A DNA stretch of 64,000 nucleotides from Paenibacillus ferrarius (lineage in GTDB: Bacteria; Bacillota; Bacilli; Paenibacillales; NBRC-103111). A program made the translations under genes and the position numbers. Of this stretch, positions 17,793 to 26,831 are shown piece by piece (the first letter of the stretch is position 1; each line of letters starts with the position of its first letter). The stretch is taken from NCBI RefSeq assembly GCF_002027705.1, contig NZ_MBTG01000002.1, positions 1 through 64,000 on the forward strand. Direction: 5' to 3'. The notes under the pieces are model-generated. The model worked only from the letters and a program-made list of their open reading frames with translations. It had not been told where the DNA came from and did no database searches.

Positions 17793-18476
17793 ATTTCCCA
17801 CAAAAAAATATCCATTAAAAAGTCAGTAAAAAAACAATCATCAAAAAAGAATAATTGTGCAAAAAAATGTTTTTTCATTATATGCTCAAAAAAAAGATCA
17901 AGTCTTGTACGAAAAAAGTGCCCAAGCCGTCAAAAACGAAAAAAAACAGGACTTCCATGTGACCAACCAAACAATATAATAACCCTTCATCAACCGGTCC
18001 AAGTTTCTTCTAATCAATTAGACATAAGAAATCTCACGCCGAAATCGGACAAAGTGGAGATCTTCGGAAATGATGGAAACGAAGTAAGGGCTGTTCGAAC
18101 TGACCCTAACGGACGTTTGGAAGTTGTTGTCTCACCAACAAACAACACTCTTTTTATAGAGGAATCCTTTTTAAACTTAAAAGTAACGGAACATTTGCTC
18201 GCTCTTCCTGTTCAAAATACGTCAACGATCACCATGAACTCCTATGCAGTAATAAATAGGGGGGAGGTGCCTGCCATAGTTTGTGCGGAAATCAGTCCAA
18301 ATTCAGTCGATTTTATCAAAGACTGTGAAGACATAGTTCCTCCGAAATCGATGAAAGTATTTGTATTAAACAGGTTTTTGAAGTGGACTCGCTTGATATT
18401 AGCCACAGATACAACTTGTGGTCAAGGTCCTACAGAAGTAGATGTTTATTTTCAAGCTCAAACAACAATAAATTAA
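17793..18476 (+). CDS. DUF6385-type protein with basic N-terminus
   Basis: The first gene of the glycosylation island. An extremely Lys/Arg-rich N-terminus of about 60 residues, with several cysteines, precedes a linker (PVQVSSNQLDIRNLTPKSDK), a short VEIFGNDGNEVRAVRTDPNG motif and a C-terminal beta domain ending FLKWTRLILA and VDVYFQAQT. The same C-terminal signature (FLKYTRLAYR, INVILNAQ) recurs in the next gene, so the two share a DUF6385-like domain. The start is unclear: AGGAGG at 17779-17784 points to ATT at 17793 with 8-nt spacing, while the first NTG codons (TTG 17769 and 17775) lie upstream of the ribosome binding site. Probable spore-surface structural protein (inference). Confidence 0.7.
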   Translation: MSHKKISIKKSVKKQSSKKNNCAKKCFFIICSKKRSSLVRKKCPSRQKRKKTGLPCDQPNNIITLHQPVQVSSNQLDIRNLTPKSDKVEIFGNDGNEVRAVRTDPNGRLEVVVSPTNNTLFIEESFLNLKVTEHLLALPVQNTSTITMNSYAVINRGEVPAIVCAEISPNSVDFIKDCEDIVPPKSMKVFVLNRFLKWTRLILATDTTCGQGPTEVDVYFQAQTTIN

Positions 18477-18499
18477 CTTGACTGAAAGGAATGATGAAA

Positions 18500-19999
18500 T
18501 TGCCAAACTATAGTGTTTTTCAATCGGATCCGGATAATCTGCGAACATTAATATTCGGCCGAGACTCAGCAGGAGCTGCTCAGGCTATCGCCACAGATTC
18601 AAGCGGAAACATCACAAGTATTATTCTCGATGGAACGATTACAAACGTGCTTGGCGCTACAATCACTGCAGGTACACTGAGTTCCGCCGGTACTGTAACT
18701 AATATCCTCAACGGTACGATCACTAGCGTGCTTGGAGCTACAATCACTGCAGGTACACTGAGTTCCGCCGGTACTGTAACTAATATCCTCAACGGTACGA
18801 TCACTAGCGTACTTGGCGCTACGATTACTGCTGGTACATTGAGCTCTGCTGGTACGGTCACTAATATCCTCAACGGTACCATCGATAGCGTGCTTGGTGC
18901 TACGATTACTGCTGGTACATTGAGCTCTGCTGGTACGGTCACTAATATCCTCAACGGTACCATTGATAGCATACTTGGCGCTACAATTACTGCTGGTACA
19001 TTGAGCTCAGCCGGTACGGTCACTAATATCCTCAACGGTACCATTGATAGCGTACTTGGCGCTACAATTACTGCTGGTACATTGAGCTCAGCCGGTACGG
19101 TTACTAATATCCTCAACGGTACCATTGATAGCATACTTGGCGCTACAATTACTGCTGGTACATTGAGCTCAGCCGGTACGGTCACTAATATCCTCAACGG
19201 TACGATCACTAGCGTGCTTGGCGCTACGATTACTGCTGGTACATTGAGCTCAGCCGGTACGGTCACTAATATCCTCAACGGTACCATTGATAGCATACTT
19301 GGCGCTACAATTACTGCTGGTACATTGAGCTCAGCCGGTACGGTTACTAATATCCTCAACGGTACCATTGATAGCGTGCTTGGTGCTACGATTACTGCTG
19401 GTACATTGAGCTCCGCTGGTACAGTTACTAATATCCTCAACGGTACCATTGATAGTGTACTTGGTGCTACAATTACTGCTGGTACATTGAGTTCTGCCGG
19501 TACAGTTACTAATATCCTCAACGGTACCATTGATAGTGTACTTGGTGCTACAATTACTGCTGGCACATTGAGCTCAGCCGGTACAGTTACTAATATCCTC
19601 AACGGTACCATTGACAGCGTGCTTGGTGCTACGATTACTGCCGGTACACTCAGCAGCGTAACTTCCATCTCGCAAAAGAGCTTCGTTGAACAAGCTACGA
19701 CCGGGATCACAAGCGATGATGCATTTACACCATTACCTGCGGTAACAACAAGCGTACTCGGCGTTTATTCCTTCTTTGTCTTTAACAGCGGTGCGAACTC
19801 CGTCGATACCCAAGTTCAAATCAGTGCCGATGGATCGAACTATTATGTCGATACAAACGGTAGCAACCCGCTGGCGGCTGGCTCCATTGACGTGCTTGTC
19901 CCTACCAGATTCCTAAAATACACACGTTTAGCCTACCGCTCAACTGCCACAGGACTGCCATCAACCATCAATGTTATTCTGAATGCCCAGGGAACATAA
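18500..19999 (+). CDS. Repeat protein with thirteen 27-residue units and a DUF6385 domain
   Basis: A secreted or spore-coat type fibre protein of about 499 residues. AAAGGA lies 9 nt before TTG at 18500 (MPNYSVFQSD), which I prefer over ATG at 18491 that abuts it. Residues 1-45 form a cap shared with DUF6385 proteins (PDNLRTLIFGRDSAGAAQA). Residues about 48-385 are tandem copies of LGATITAGTLSSAG plus TVTNILNGTIDSV, Thr/Ser/Gly-rich and devoid of charged residues except Asp, likely a beta-solenoid and a rich O-glycosylation target. The C-terminus repeats the domain of the gene upstream. No signal peptide. Five glycosyltransferase-type genes follow, suggesting it is the glycosylated substrate (inference). 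Confidence 0.8.
   Translation: MPNYSVFQSDPDNLRTLIFGRDSAGAAQAIATDSSGNITSIILDGTITNVLGATITAGTLSSAGTVTNILNGTITSVLGATITAGTLSSAGTVTNILNGTITSVLGATITAGTLSSAGTVTNILNGTIDSVLGATITAGTLSSAGTVTNILNGTIDSILGATITAGTLSSAGTVTNILNGTIDSVLGATITAGTLSSAGTVTNILNGTIDSILGATITAGTLSSAGTVTNILNGTITSVLGATITAGTLSSAGTVTNILNGTIDSILGATITAGTLSSAGTVTNILNGTIDSVLGATITAGTLSSAGTVTNILNGTIDSVLGATITAGTLSSAGTVTNILNGTIDSVLGATITAGTLSSAGTVTNILNGTIDSVLGATITAGTLSSVTSISQKSFVEQATTGITSDDAFTPLPAVTTSVLGVYSFFVFNSGANSVDTQVQISADGSNYYVDTNGSNPLAAGSIDVLVPTRFLKYTRLAYRSTATGLPSTINVILNAQGT
18650..19655 (+). repeat. 81-bp tandem repeat array, 13 units
   Basis: In-frame coding repeat of exactly 81 bp (27 codons). Twelve full periods separate the first and last LGATITAG; the last unit is shortened after TLSS. 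Units differ mainly at synonymous sites and in ITSV / IDSV / IDSI, and most contain GGTACC. Confidence 0.95.
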
Positions 20000-20060
20000 C
20001 AGCTTTAATAACAATATAATATATGAAAACCTTTATGCTGCTGTAAAGGAAAATCCAAAA

Positions 20061-20090
20061 AGAGTACATGGTTCTCCATGTACTCTTCCT
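20061..20090 (+). terminator. Hairpin between repeat protein and first glycosyltransferase
   Basis: GAGTACATGG/CCATGTACTC stem with TTCT loop, followed by a weak T-rich stretch. May attenuate rather than stop transcription into the glycosyltransferase genes. Confidence 0.55.
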
Positions 20091-20104
20091 TTAGTAAGGA
20101 GAAG

Positions 20105-22138
20105 ATGAAGTTGAGCACAGTCGGCATCCACATCATCATGAAGGATGAATCAGAATGGCTGCGTCAATGTCTGGAAAGCGTTAAAGATGCAGAGGAAATC
20201 ATTGTCATCGACACCGGATCTCAAGATTCATCCATCCGCATAGCAAAATCTTACGGGGCAAAAGTATTTTTTTCTAGATGGGAAGATGATTTCTCAACCC
20301 CTCGGAATCAAGCATTGCAAATTGCCACTACCGACTGGGTTTTTTATCTGGATGCAGACGAAATCTTACTTTCCGGCTTGGCAGCAATCAAAGAACAAAT
20401 AGACAGCTCCGACTCAGAAGCGTTCACGGTGATACTAGAGAATTTAATTGGCACAAGCCTTCAGGATCATCTTCTGCATAGATCCATAAGACTATTCCGT
20501 AACAATCCCAACTACCGTTTCCAAGGAATCATTCATGAAGACATAGGTACCTCGATTGTAAAATTGCATCCCTCTTCTTCTATCAAAGATTCGGAAATCC
20601 GAATCAGACATTTCGGATATATGCCCGAAAACATTCGAAAAAAAGATAAAATCGCCCGTAATGAAAGACTTCTGCAAAAAGCACTACAAACCGAACCCGC
20701 TAATCCTTATTATTCCTACAATTTGGGCATCACTTTTTGTCAGTCCGGAAAGCTCAATGAGGCCAAAGATGCTATGATCCAAGCTTTAATGTTAGCGAGA
20801 GATGATGCTCCTTACCGGGCTACTCTTGTAAAAGATTTAAGTAAAATTTTACTGGAACTTCGAGAAATCAAACAGGTCGAATTGCTGCTCCTTAAGGAAA
20901 CCGAACGTTATGAAGATTACCCCGATCTCCATTATATACTTGGCCAATCTTTTCAAATTCAAGGGTTATGGGAACAGGCTTATGAACAATTTCGGAAAGC
21001 TTCAACCTTACAAAACAATAAATATGTGACTGAAGCAGGAGCAAGCAGCTTTCTTGTATTTTATAAAATGGGAGAAATCACACAAAATTTAGGAAGCCTT
21101 GAAGAGTCAGCTCGTTTATTCAATCAGACATTGCAGCATCATTCAACTTATGCTCCGGCTTTACTCGGCATTTCGGAGGTTTTTCATGAATTGGATGTGC
21201 CATGGCATGAAATCGCCGCTTTATTAAAGGTAAAAGTTCATCCTTCCATCCCATCTGAGCATTATTTGCTATTGGATACACTTGTTCAGGTAGGTGCATT
21301 TGAAGAGGCAATTGCTATAACACCTATTTCCTACTTAACTGATTCGCTTTTTTTAAAAAATTATTGCCTCGCCCTGATCCACCTCGGTCATCTAAAAGAA
21401 GCAGATCATTTATTGCAAAATTATATAAAGGAGCACCCAGTTTCACTCGAACTTGAAATCTTGCTTCAATGGAGAGCAATTTGCAATTGGCAGCTTGATG
21501 AATCACTTCAAACTGACTTCTTTGCTTCATTGCCGGAGCATCTGATAACGCTGTATCAACCTATCAATGAATTTCTCTCAACAGGGCATATGTCAACCGA
21601 ATTCGATAACAATTCTTTGTCGGAACTTGCTACCTCAATCACTCGACAATCCATTGTTCTAGGACAAATGCAACTCATCGATAAGCTTTATAAACTTACT
21701 GGACAGTTTAAACTGGAACTAACTAAAATGCTATACGGTTATGGGTACATTTTAACTGCTGCAGAACATCTCATTTCCTTGTCCATTGTGAATCAATTAG
21801 ATGACGAAGGCTTATTTGATCTGGGAGAAATTCTTTTTGATAAAGGACATTACCTGAAGGCAGCTGAAATGTTCGAAAGCATACTGCTGGCGGAGCGGAC
21901 ATATGAGAAAGCTAAAACCGCGGCCGCCATCTGTTATCTTCATCTTGCAGAAGCCAGTCTTTCCGATGCCTTATCTGTGGCACCAGGCGCTCCTTCTTTC
22001 AAGGAGGACTTGCAGCAAATTCGCTCCAGTATTCGCTTGTTAAACAGAACTGGTTGGCATACGCAATGGTATGGAAGGCAAAGGAGGATTTTCGATGGCC
22101 AAAAATACGATTTCGCTATGCATGATCGTAAAGAATGA
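20105..22138 (+). CDS. GT2 glycosyltransferase with C-terminal TPR repeats (1 of 3)
   Basis: A cytoplasmic protein of about 677 residues. AAGGAG near 20097 supports ATG at 20105 or TTG at 20111; the frame extends upstream into a hairpin without a site. The N-terminal 90 residues are a GT-A domain (HIIMKDESEWLRQCLESV, VIDTGSQDSS, SPWED-like, LDADEIL as the DxD). A middle region with the paralogue signature RLFRNNPNYRFQGIIHEDI is followed by tetratricopeptide-type helix pairs to the end (SYNLGITFCQSGKLNEAKDA). TPR glycosyltransferases of this kind modify proteins, with the TPR part holding the acceptor. Overlaps the next gene by 44 bp. Acceptor inferred to be the repeat protein upstream. Confidence 0.88.
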   Translation: MKLSTVGIHIIMKDESEWLRQCLESVKDAEEIIVIDTGSQDSSIRIAKSYGAKVFFSRWEDDFSTPRNQALQIATTDWVFYLDADEILLSGLAAIKEQIDSSDSEAFTVILENLIGTSLQDHLLHRSIRLFRNNPNYRFQGIIHEDIGTSIVKLHPSSSIKDSEIRIRHFGYMPENIRKKDKIARNERLLQKALQTEPANPYYSYNLGITFCQSGKLNEAKDAMIQALMLARDDAPYRATLVKDLSKILLELREIKQVELLLLKETERYEDYPDLHYILGQSFQIQGLWEQAYEQFRKASTLQNNKYVTEAGASSFLVFYKMGEITQNLGSLEESARLFNQTLQHHSTYAPALLGISEVFHELDVPWHEIAALLKVKVHPSIPSEHYLLLDTLVQVGAFEEAIAITPISYLTDSLFLKNYCLALIHLGHLKEADHLLQNYIKEHPVSLELEILLQWRAICNWQLDESLQTDFFASLPEHLITLYQPINEFLSTGHMSTEFDNNSLSELATSITRQSIVLGQMQLIDKLYKLTGQFKLELTKMLYGYGYILTAAEHLISLSIVNQLDDEGLFDLGEILFDKGHYLKAAEMFESILLAERTYEKAKTAAAICYLHLAEASLSDALSVAPGAPSFKEDLQQIRSSIRLLNRTGWHTQWYGRQRRIFDGQKYDFAMHDRKE

Positions 22139-23729
22139 GGAGGCACATATGCACAGATGTTTGGATAGCATTAAAAACACAGTAGACGAAATTATCATCG
22201 TAGATACCGGTTCGACGGACAACACTGTCCAAATTGCAAAATCCTATAGAGCCAAAGTAATTACAATACCATGGAAATCCGATTTTGCTTCTGCCAGAAA
22301 TGCCGGCCTATCTCTGGCGTCGGGATCCTGGATTTTAATTCTGGATGCAGATGAGGAATTAGATGAAAAAAATAGGAAGGAGCTCAAGATTTGTGCGGAA
22401 CATCATGAGTTCGATGGTTTTTTCTTACAAATTTATAATCATAGCGGAAACACTATCAACTCTCCTGTATCTACGATTAATCCGATATTAAGAATGTTTC
22501 GCAATCATCCCCATCATCGCTTCCGAGGAAAAATTCATGAACAAATCGCTTATTCAATTGTTGAACGAAATCCAAACCCCGCTTTGCATATAACGAATAT
22601 CGTTATTCACCATTATGGATATGAAGAACAACTTGTTATTCAAAAAGATAAAATTCGCAGGAATCTTGACCTTTTAATACAATCGCTTCAGGAGGAACCC
22701 AATGATCCGTTTCACCATTATAATATTGCTGTAGAGCATATGCGGGTAAACAACCATGAGTCAGCGCTGCCCTATCTGCAAACCTCGTTGTCTTTAGTTA
22801 ACCATGAAGTTAGTTATACGCACTTGCTTTATAAGTACAAAGCTCGCTGCTTGTTTGCTTTAGGCCACAACCTTGAAGCCATTCAAGCTTGTGAAAGCGG
22901 AATTCGATTATTTCCGGATTATCCGGATTTATTTCATATAAAAGCGGTAATTCACTCGAGTATAGGCGATAAAACGTTAGCCAGAGACGCTTTCCTTCAA
23001 GCTATACAGATAGGAACAGCACCTATGCAATATCATACGGACTCCGGTATTGGAACTTTTCTATCAACCTATGGTTTAGGGCAAGTTCATGAAGAAATAG
23101 GAGAAGACAATAATGCCATTCACTGGTATGCGGAAACGATCAGGCATAACTCCCAGATGTCCAGACCTCTGCAAAGAATATTCCGGATTCTGAAGTGCAC
23201 AGGTTCCGAGTCAATGATTCCTGCTCTTTTATCCGAAAGATTTTCTATTAAAGCTCCGGAAGCTGTATTAAAGGTTGTCAATCTGTTAATTGAGGAATCC
23301 TGTTACACTGCAGCACTTTCTCTCTTAACGAGGTTGGACGACGAGACCTACCGGCAGGTGAGAGATGAAAAAATAAAGATATGCCAATTGTTATCAGGTC
23401 AAAAACACAAAAATATATGGTATTGGATCGGATTGGATGAGCCGGTACTTGAGAGAAGTTATATGGAAGGTAATGATTACGACCAGTTTGAACTTGCTGT
23501 CAAATCTGCTTACTACAATGACCATCAAGGTAAGGCTCTCGAACTGCTCAGAAATTGGCAACCTCCCATAGTGACGGATTCAAAAGCCGTTCAGGATGAA
23601 GGGTACCGGAGAAGCCGAATATGGACGGCTCTGGCCAATGCCAAAATTGGGGTGCCTGATAAGCAATCTCCACATTACAAGATACTTCGTTTGGCCAAAC
23701 AAAGTCTACCTCTGTCCAGAGGCTACTAA
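22095..23729 (+). CDS. GT2 glycosyltransferase with TPR repeats (2 of 3)
   Basis: A 544-residue paralogue of its neighbours. The start is ATG at 22095 behind AAAGGAGG, inside the end of the preceding gene, which implies translational coupling. Motifs in order: SLCMIVKNEEAHMHRCLDS, VDTGSTDNT, SARNAGLSLASGSWILILDADEEL (DxD), then RMFRNHPHHRFRGKIHEQI and HHYGYEE, then TPR-like helices (HYNIAVEHMRVNNHESALPY). Same architecture as the genes on either side, so the trio arose by duplication and probably adds successive sugars or serves several acceptor proteins. Specificity unknown. Confidence 0.9.
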   Translation: MAKNTISLCMIVKNEEAHMHRCLDSIKNTVDEIIIVDTGSTDNTVQIAKSYRAKVITIPWKSDFASARNAGLSLASGSWILILDADEELDEKNRKELKICAEHHEFDGFFLQIYNHSGNTINSPVSTINPILRMFRNHPHHRFRGKIHEQIAYSIVERNPNPALHITNIVIHHYGYEEQLVIQKDKIRRNLDLLIQSLQEEPNDPFHHYNIAVEHMRVNNHESALPYLQTSLSLVNHEVSYTHLLYKYKARCLFALGHNLEAIQACESGIRLFPDYPDLFHIKAVIHSSIGDKTLARDAFLQAIQIGTAPMQYHTDSGIGTFLSTYGLGQVHEEIGEDNNAIHWYAETIRHNSQMSRPLQRIFRILKCTGSESMIPALLSERFSIKAPEAVLKVVNLLIEESCYTAALSLLTRLDDETYRQVRDEKIKICQLLSGQKHKNIWYWIGLDEPVLERSYMEGNDYDQFELAVKSAYYNDHQGKALELLRNWQPPIVTDSKAVQDEGYRRSRIWTALANAKIGVPDKQSPHYKILRLAKQSLPLSRGY

Positions 23730-23742
23730 GGAGAACAAGCAT

Positions 23743-25677
23743 ATGCCCCTCTTGGATCTTTCCTTATGTATGATTGTGAAAAATGAGGAGCTTCATTTAG
23801 ATCGATGTTTGTCATCCGTTCAGGGAATCGTCTCAGAAATTATAATTGCAGATACAGGGTCGACGGATCTTAGCTTGAGTATTGCTAAGCGGTATGGAGC
23901 ACACCTTATCCACCTTCCATGGGAAAACGATTTTGCTAAATCAAGAAATGTCGCTTTGCGAGAAGCTTCTTGCTCTTGGATTCTTGTGCTGGATGCGGAC
24001 GAAGAGCTAGATGAATGGAAGCCAGATGAGATTTTACCATTACTGCAGGATGAGAACGTGAACGGATATTATTTGCAAATCGTCAACTTTCTTAACGATC
24101 TTCCTGAGCGGGAGTTTGTATCAGATGCGGCATGCAGACTTTTTCGAAATGATCGTCGCATTCAATTCCGCGGAAAAGTCCATGAGGATGTTTCTCACAG
24201 CATCATAGAACTATCGAACGCGTCTATTCCATTTTCCAGTCTACGAATCAATCATTTCGGATATATGGAGCGGGAGATCGTGAGAAAAGAGAAAAATAGC
24301 CGTAACTTCAACATTATTGCTCAGGCATTGATAGAACAACCCGAAGATCCGATGCTGAATTATGCCCTGGGAACCGAATATTATCAGACAGAGTGTTATG
24401 AGCAAGCATTAACGCTGTTTATCCCATTAATCAAGAAACTTCCGAATAACACTGGATACCTTTCGGATTTATATATGAAAACCGCTTACGCCCTGCACAT
24501 GACCCAACAGCTGGATGAAGCAGAAAGGCTACTGGATCAAGGAATATCTCTTTTTCCCGACTTTTCGGATTTGCATGAAGCCAAGGCCTTCCTTCTTATG
24601 GAGCAATTGGACAATTCAAAAGCGTATGAAGCGCTTCAACTCGCTCTTAAATCAGGCGATACTTCGTACAAATATACGTCAACATCCGGTAGTGGGACTT
24701 ATCGAACCCACACCTTGGCCGGTTACTTGTGCGAGAAGTTATGGTTCTTTCAGGAGGCGCTCGAGCATTATTTTCAAGCGATGACCCTCAAGCCCAGCTA
24801 CTTTCAGGCTTGGTCAAAATGCATTTCGCTATGTTTACTATCCGGTCAGACGCAGAGATTAGCTGAGCATCTCAAAAAAAATGTCTCTTTGCTTACTCCC
24901 CGTCATATAGCATTGTTGACCCCTGCGTTTTTGAATGCAAGATGCCTCGAGTGTTTGGAGCCCATGCTAGCCGTAGCTCTCCCGGATGGTCAGGCGCTCC
25001 TTCTCAGATCCATCTACATCTGGCTGCTGAATGATCGTTCTGAGGCGGTACGAACCCTAAATCAATTGCATATGAATAATGATAGTGATCCACTCCCTCT
25101 TTCTTACTTATGGGCGATAGCTTTGGCGCAATCCGATGGCATTACCGCTCGTAAAGTGTTAGAAGTCACGTCTGCTAATAACCTGCTTTCCCCATTGGTC
25201 GAGATCCAGGAGCTTTTAGATAAAGGAGCCATAAAGACGATTCGTGAGACTTCACTGATTCATGCAATGCAATTCCTTACACAAGTCGGAGCGTGGGAAA
25301 CAATATTTCGTATATATCAACTTAGCATGGGGTACTTTCCATGGTCACAAATGCCCCAATCTCTGCTATGCGGTCTGCTAAAGGCTCCTGCAAATGTGAA
25401 GCAACAATGGATCTCCTTTTTCGCAGCAAACCACCTAGCAACTGACTCTATCCACGCGACAGATGCCGTCTTTTTTGCAATAATGGCTCAAACCTGCGGT
25501 GAAACGTTGTCAACAGCATGGATGCAGGAAATGCTCCAAAAATACCCAAATAATCGTGCCGTAACCGTATTGGTGGCCTATCACTATCTTGACATGGGCC
25601 GCAGGCAGGAACCGGGTCTACCTGCCGGTTCCCTTGAGCCCGAATTGCTGCTCAGGGCTTTCTTAAAAGAAGCTTAG
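23743..25677 (+). CDS. GT2 glycosyltransferase with TPR repeats (3 of 3)
   Basis: A 644-residue third paralogue. The start is ATG at 23743 (MPLLDLSLCM) after AAGGAG; the longer open frame upstream overlaps the previous gene and lacks a site. It has LSLCMIVKNEELHLDRCLSS, ADTGSTDLS, SRNVALREASCSWILVLDAD (DxD), a RLFRNDRRIQFRGKVHEDV core and NHFGYME, followed by TPR units (NYALGTEYYQTECYEQAL; AYALHMTQQLDEAERLL). Thirteen bp separate it from the previous stop. The C-terminal 250 residues diverge most among the three paralogues, which fits different acceptors. Confidence 0.9.
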   Translation: MPLLDLSLCMIVKNEELHLDRCLSSVQGIVSEIIIADTGSTDLSLSIAKRYGAHLIHLPWENDFAKSRNVALREASCSWILVLDADEELDEWKPDEILPLLQDENVNGYYLQIVNFLNDLPEREFVSDAACRLFRNDRRIQFRGKVHEDVSHSIIELSNASIPFSSLRINHFGYMEREIVRKEKNSRNFNIIAQALIEQPEDPMLNYALGTEYYQTECYEQALTLFIPLIKKLPNNTGYLSDLYMKTAYALHMTQQLDEAERLLDQGISLFPDFSDLHEAKAFLLMEQLDNSKAYEALQLALKSGDTSYKYTSTSGSGTYRTHTLAGYLCEKLWFFQEALEHYFQAMTLKPSYFQAWSKCISLCLLSGQTQRLAEHLKKNVSLLTPRHIALLTPAFLNARCLECLEPMLAVALPDGQALLLRSIYIWLLNDRSEAVRTLNQLHMNNDSDPLPLSYLWAIALAQSDGITARKVLEVTSANNLLSPLVEIQELLDKGAIKTIRETSLIHAMQFLTQVGAWETIFRIYQLSMGYFPWSQMPQSLLCGLLKAPANVKQQWISFFAANHLATDSIHATDAVFFAIMAQTCGETLSTAWMQEMLQKYPNNRAVTVLVAYHYLDMGRRQEPGLPAGSLEPELLLRAFLKEA

Positions 25678-25730
25678 TATAGACTGACGATGTCAGCTTT
25701 CCTTCCGAAAGCTTAGAGGAGGCACAATTC

Positions 25731-26783
25731 ATGACCCAATCTTTAACTATTCCGCCAATTTTATATTTACCCTGCTTTGACTATCAAGTACATCGCCAGC
25801 GCCCCCAACAACTACTATATCAATTAAGTTTATTAGGCTTCAATGTCATCTATTGTAATGTGACGCAGGATAAGAAAAATCCATTTGTGATCCTGAATGA
25901 CCATTTCGCGGTTTGCCAAGATTTAGATGCCATTAACAAAAATCATGAATATGTGATGTGGCTTACGCACGGTCCTTTTGTCGAGCAACTGCCAGAGTAT
26001 AAGATCAATATGGTCATCAGTGATATTGCCGACATCAGTGCGGAAGAGTTCGCTCCATTCGAAGTTTGGGAGAAACCTAAGATTGACGCTGCTGACATCG
26101 TACTCTGCGCCTCTCAAATCATCTACGATGCAACAGTACAGAAGCATTCGGATGTTATGCTCATCCGAAATGCAGCGGATTATGAGCATTTTGGGCAAGT
26201 TCTGGATAAGGATCAGTCGCTTCTGCATGATGAAATTGAAGCCCGAAAGCTATGCCTGAACACAGCACCTGTTGTCGGATTCTGGGGTGCTGTTGCCTCG
26301 TGGGTGGATTACGAATTGATTGCCTATTTAGCAAAAGAAAGGCCGAATTACTCTTTTGTTTTTGTTGGGCAGATCTTCTGTCATGGACCCGAGCAGATAG
26401 GCAAGCATCCCAATGTTCATTGGCTCGGTAATAGAGATTATGAAAGCTTACCCGCCTTTGCCAGACAGTTCGATGCAGCTATTATTCCCTTTCAAATCCG
26501 CAAAGTTACAGAAGCGGCGAACCCAGTTAAGCTTTATGAATATCTGGCAGCAGGACTTCCAGTCATCAGCACGGATTTACCCGAGGTCAGACCATTTGAC
26601 GAAGTTCGAATCGGTCGTTCGCCTTCCCATTTTCTTCAGCAGCTAGACGAAGCGATTCTATTTGACCGTTCACCTGAGAAGCGCCAGATTCGTCAAAATC
26701 AAGCCAAGCGCGAAAGTTGGCGGGCAAGAGCACAACTCGTCGCCGATCAAATGCTATATAAATTGAACGGAAAACAAAAATAA
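25731..26783 (+). CDS. GT4-like glycosyltransferase (TuaH-like)
   Basis: A 350-residue GT-B protein. The ATG at 25731 follows GAGGAGG. The N-terminal half begins ILYLPCFDYQVHRQRPQQLL, a phrase typical of TuaH/GT1-like enzymes in teichuronic acid and surface polysaccharide clusters. The C-terminal half has VVGFWGAVASWVDYEL, HPNVHWLGNRDYESLP and PVKLYEYLAAGLPVISTDLPE, where the Glu of KLYEYLA is the nucleotide-sugar-binding acidic residue of GT4 folds. It is the last rightward gene of the island and ends at a bidirectional terminator. Donor and acceptor unknown. Confidence 0.85.
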   Translation: MTQSLTIPPILYLPCFDYQVHRQRPQQLLYQLSLLGFNVIYCNVTQDKKNPFVILNDHFAVCQDLDAINKNHEYVMWLTHGPFVEQLPEYKINMVISDIADISAEEFAPFEVWEKPKIDAADIVLCASQIIYDATVQKHSDVMLIRNAADYEHFGQVLDKDQSLLHDEIEARKLCLNTAPVVGFWGAVASWVDYELIAYLAKERPNYSFVFVGQIFCHGPEQIGKHPNVHWLGNRDYESLPAFARQFDAAIIPFQIRKVTEAANPVKLYEYLAAGLPVISTDLPEVRPFDEVRIGRSPSHFLQQLDEAILFDRSPEKRQIRQNQAKRESWRARAQLVADQMLYKLNGKQK

Positions 26784-26820
26784 CTCCGGTCTTCGGGTTT
26801 ATCCCGAAGCCGGAGCTTTT
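26784..26820. terminator. Bidirectional terminator between convergent glycosyltransferase genes
   Basis: CTCCGG-t-CTTCGGG / CCCGAAG-CCGGAG stem with TTTAT loop, followed by CTTTT on the plus strand and preceded by an A-run that serves the minus strand. Confidence 0.85.
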
Positions 26821-26831
26821 CATTTTGAAGG

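Noticed and set aside
18650..19655. CRISPR-like regular repeats
   Set aside because: The repeats are contiguous, in frame and coding, without unique spacers, and there are no cas genes.
18580..19710. 376-codon leftward ORF across the repeat gene
   Set aside because: It is made of mirror translations of the 81-bp repeats, has no ribosome binding site, and the forward protein has a credible cap and C-terminal domain.
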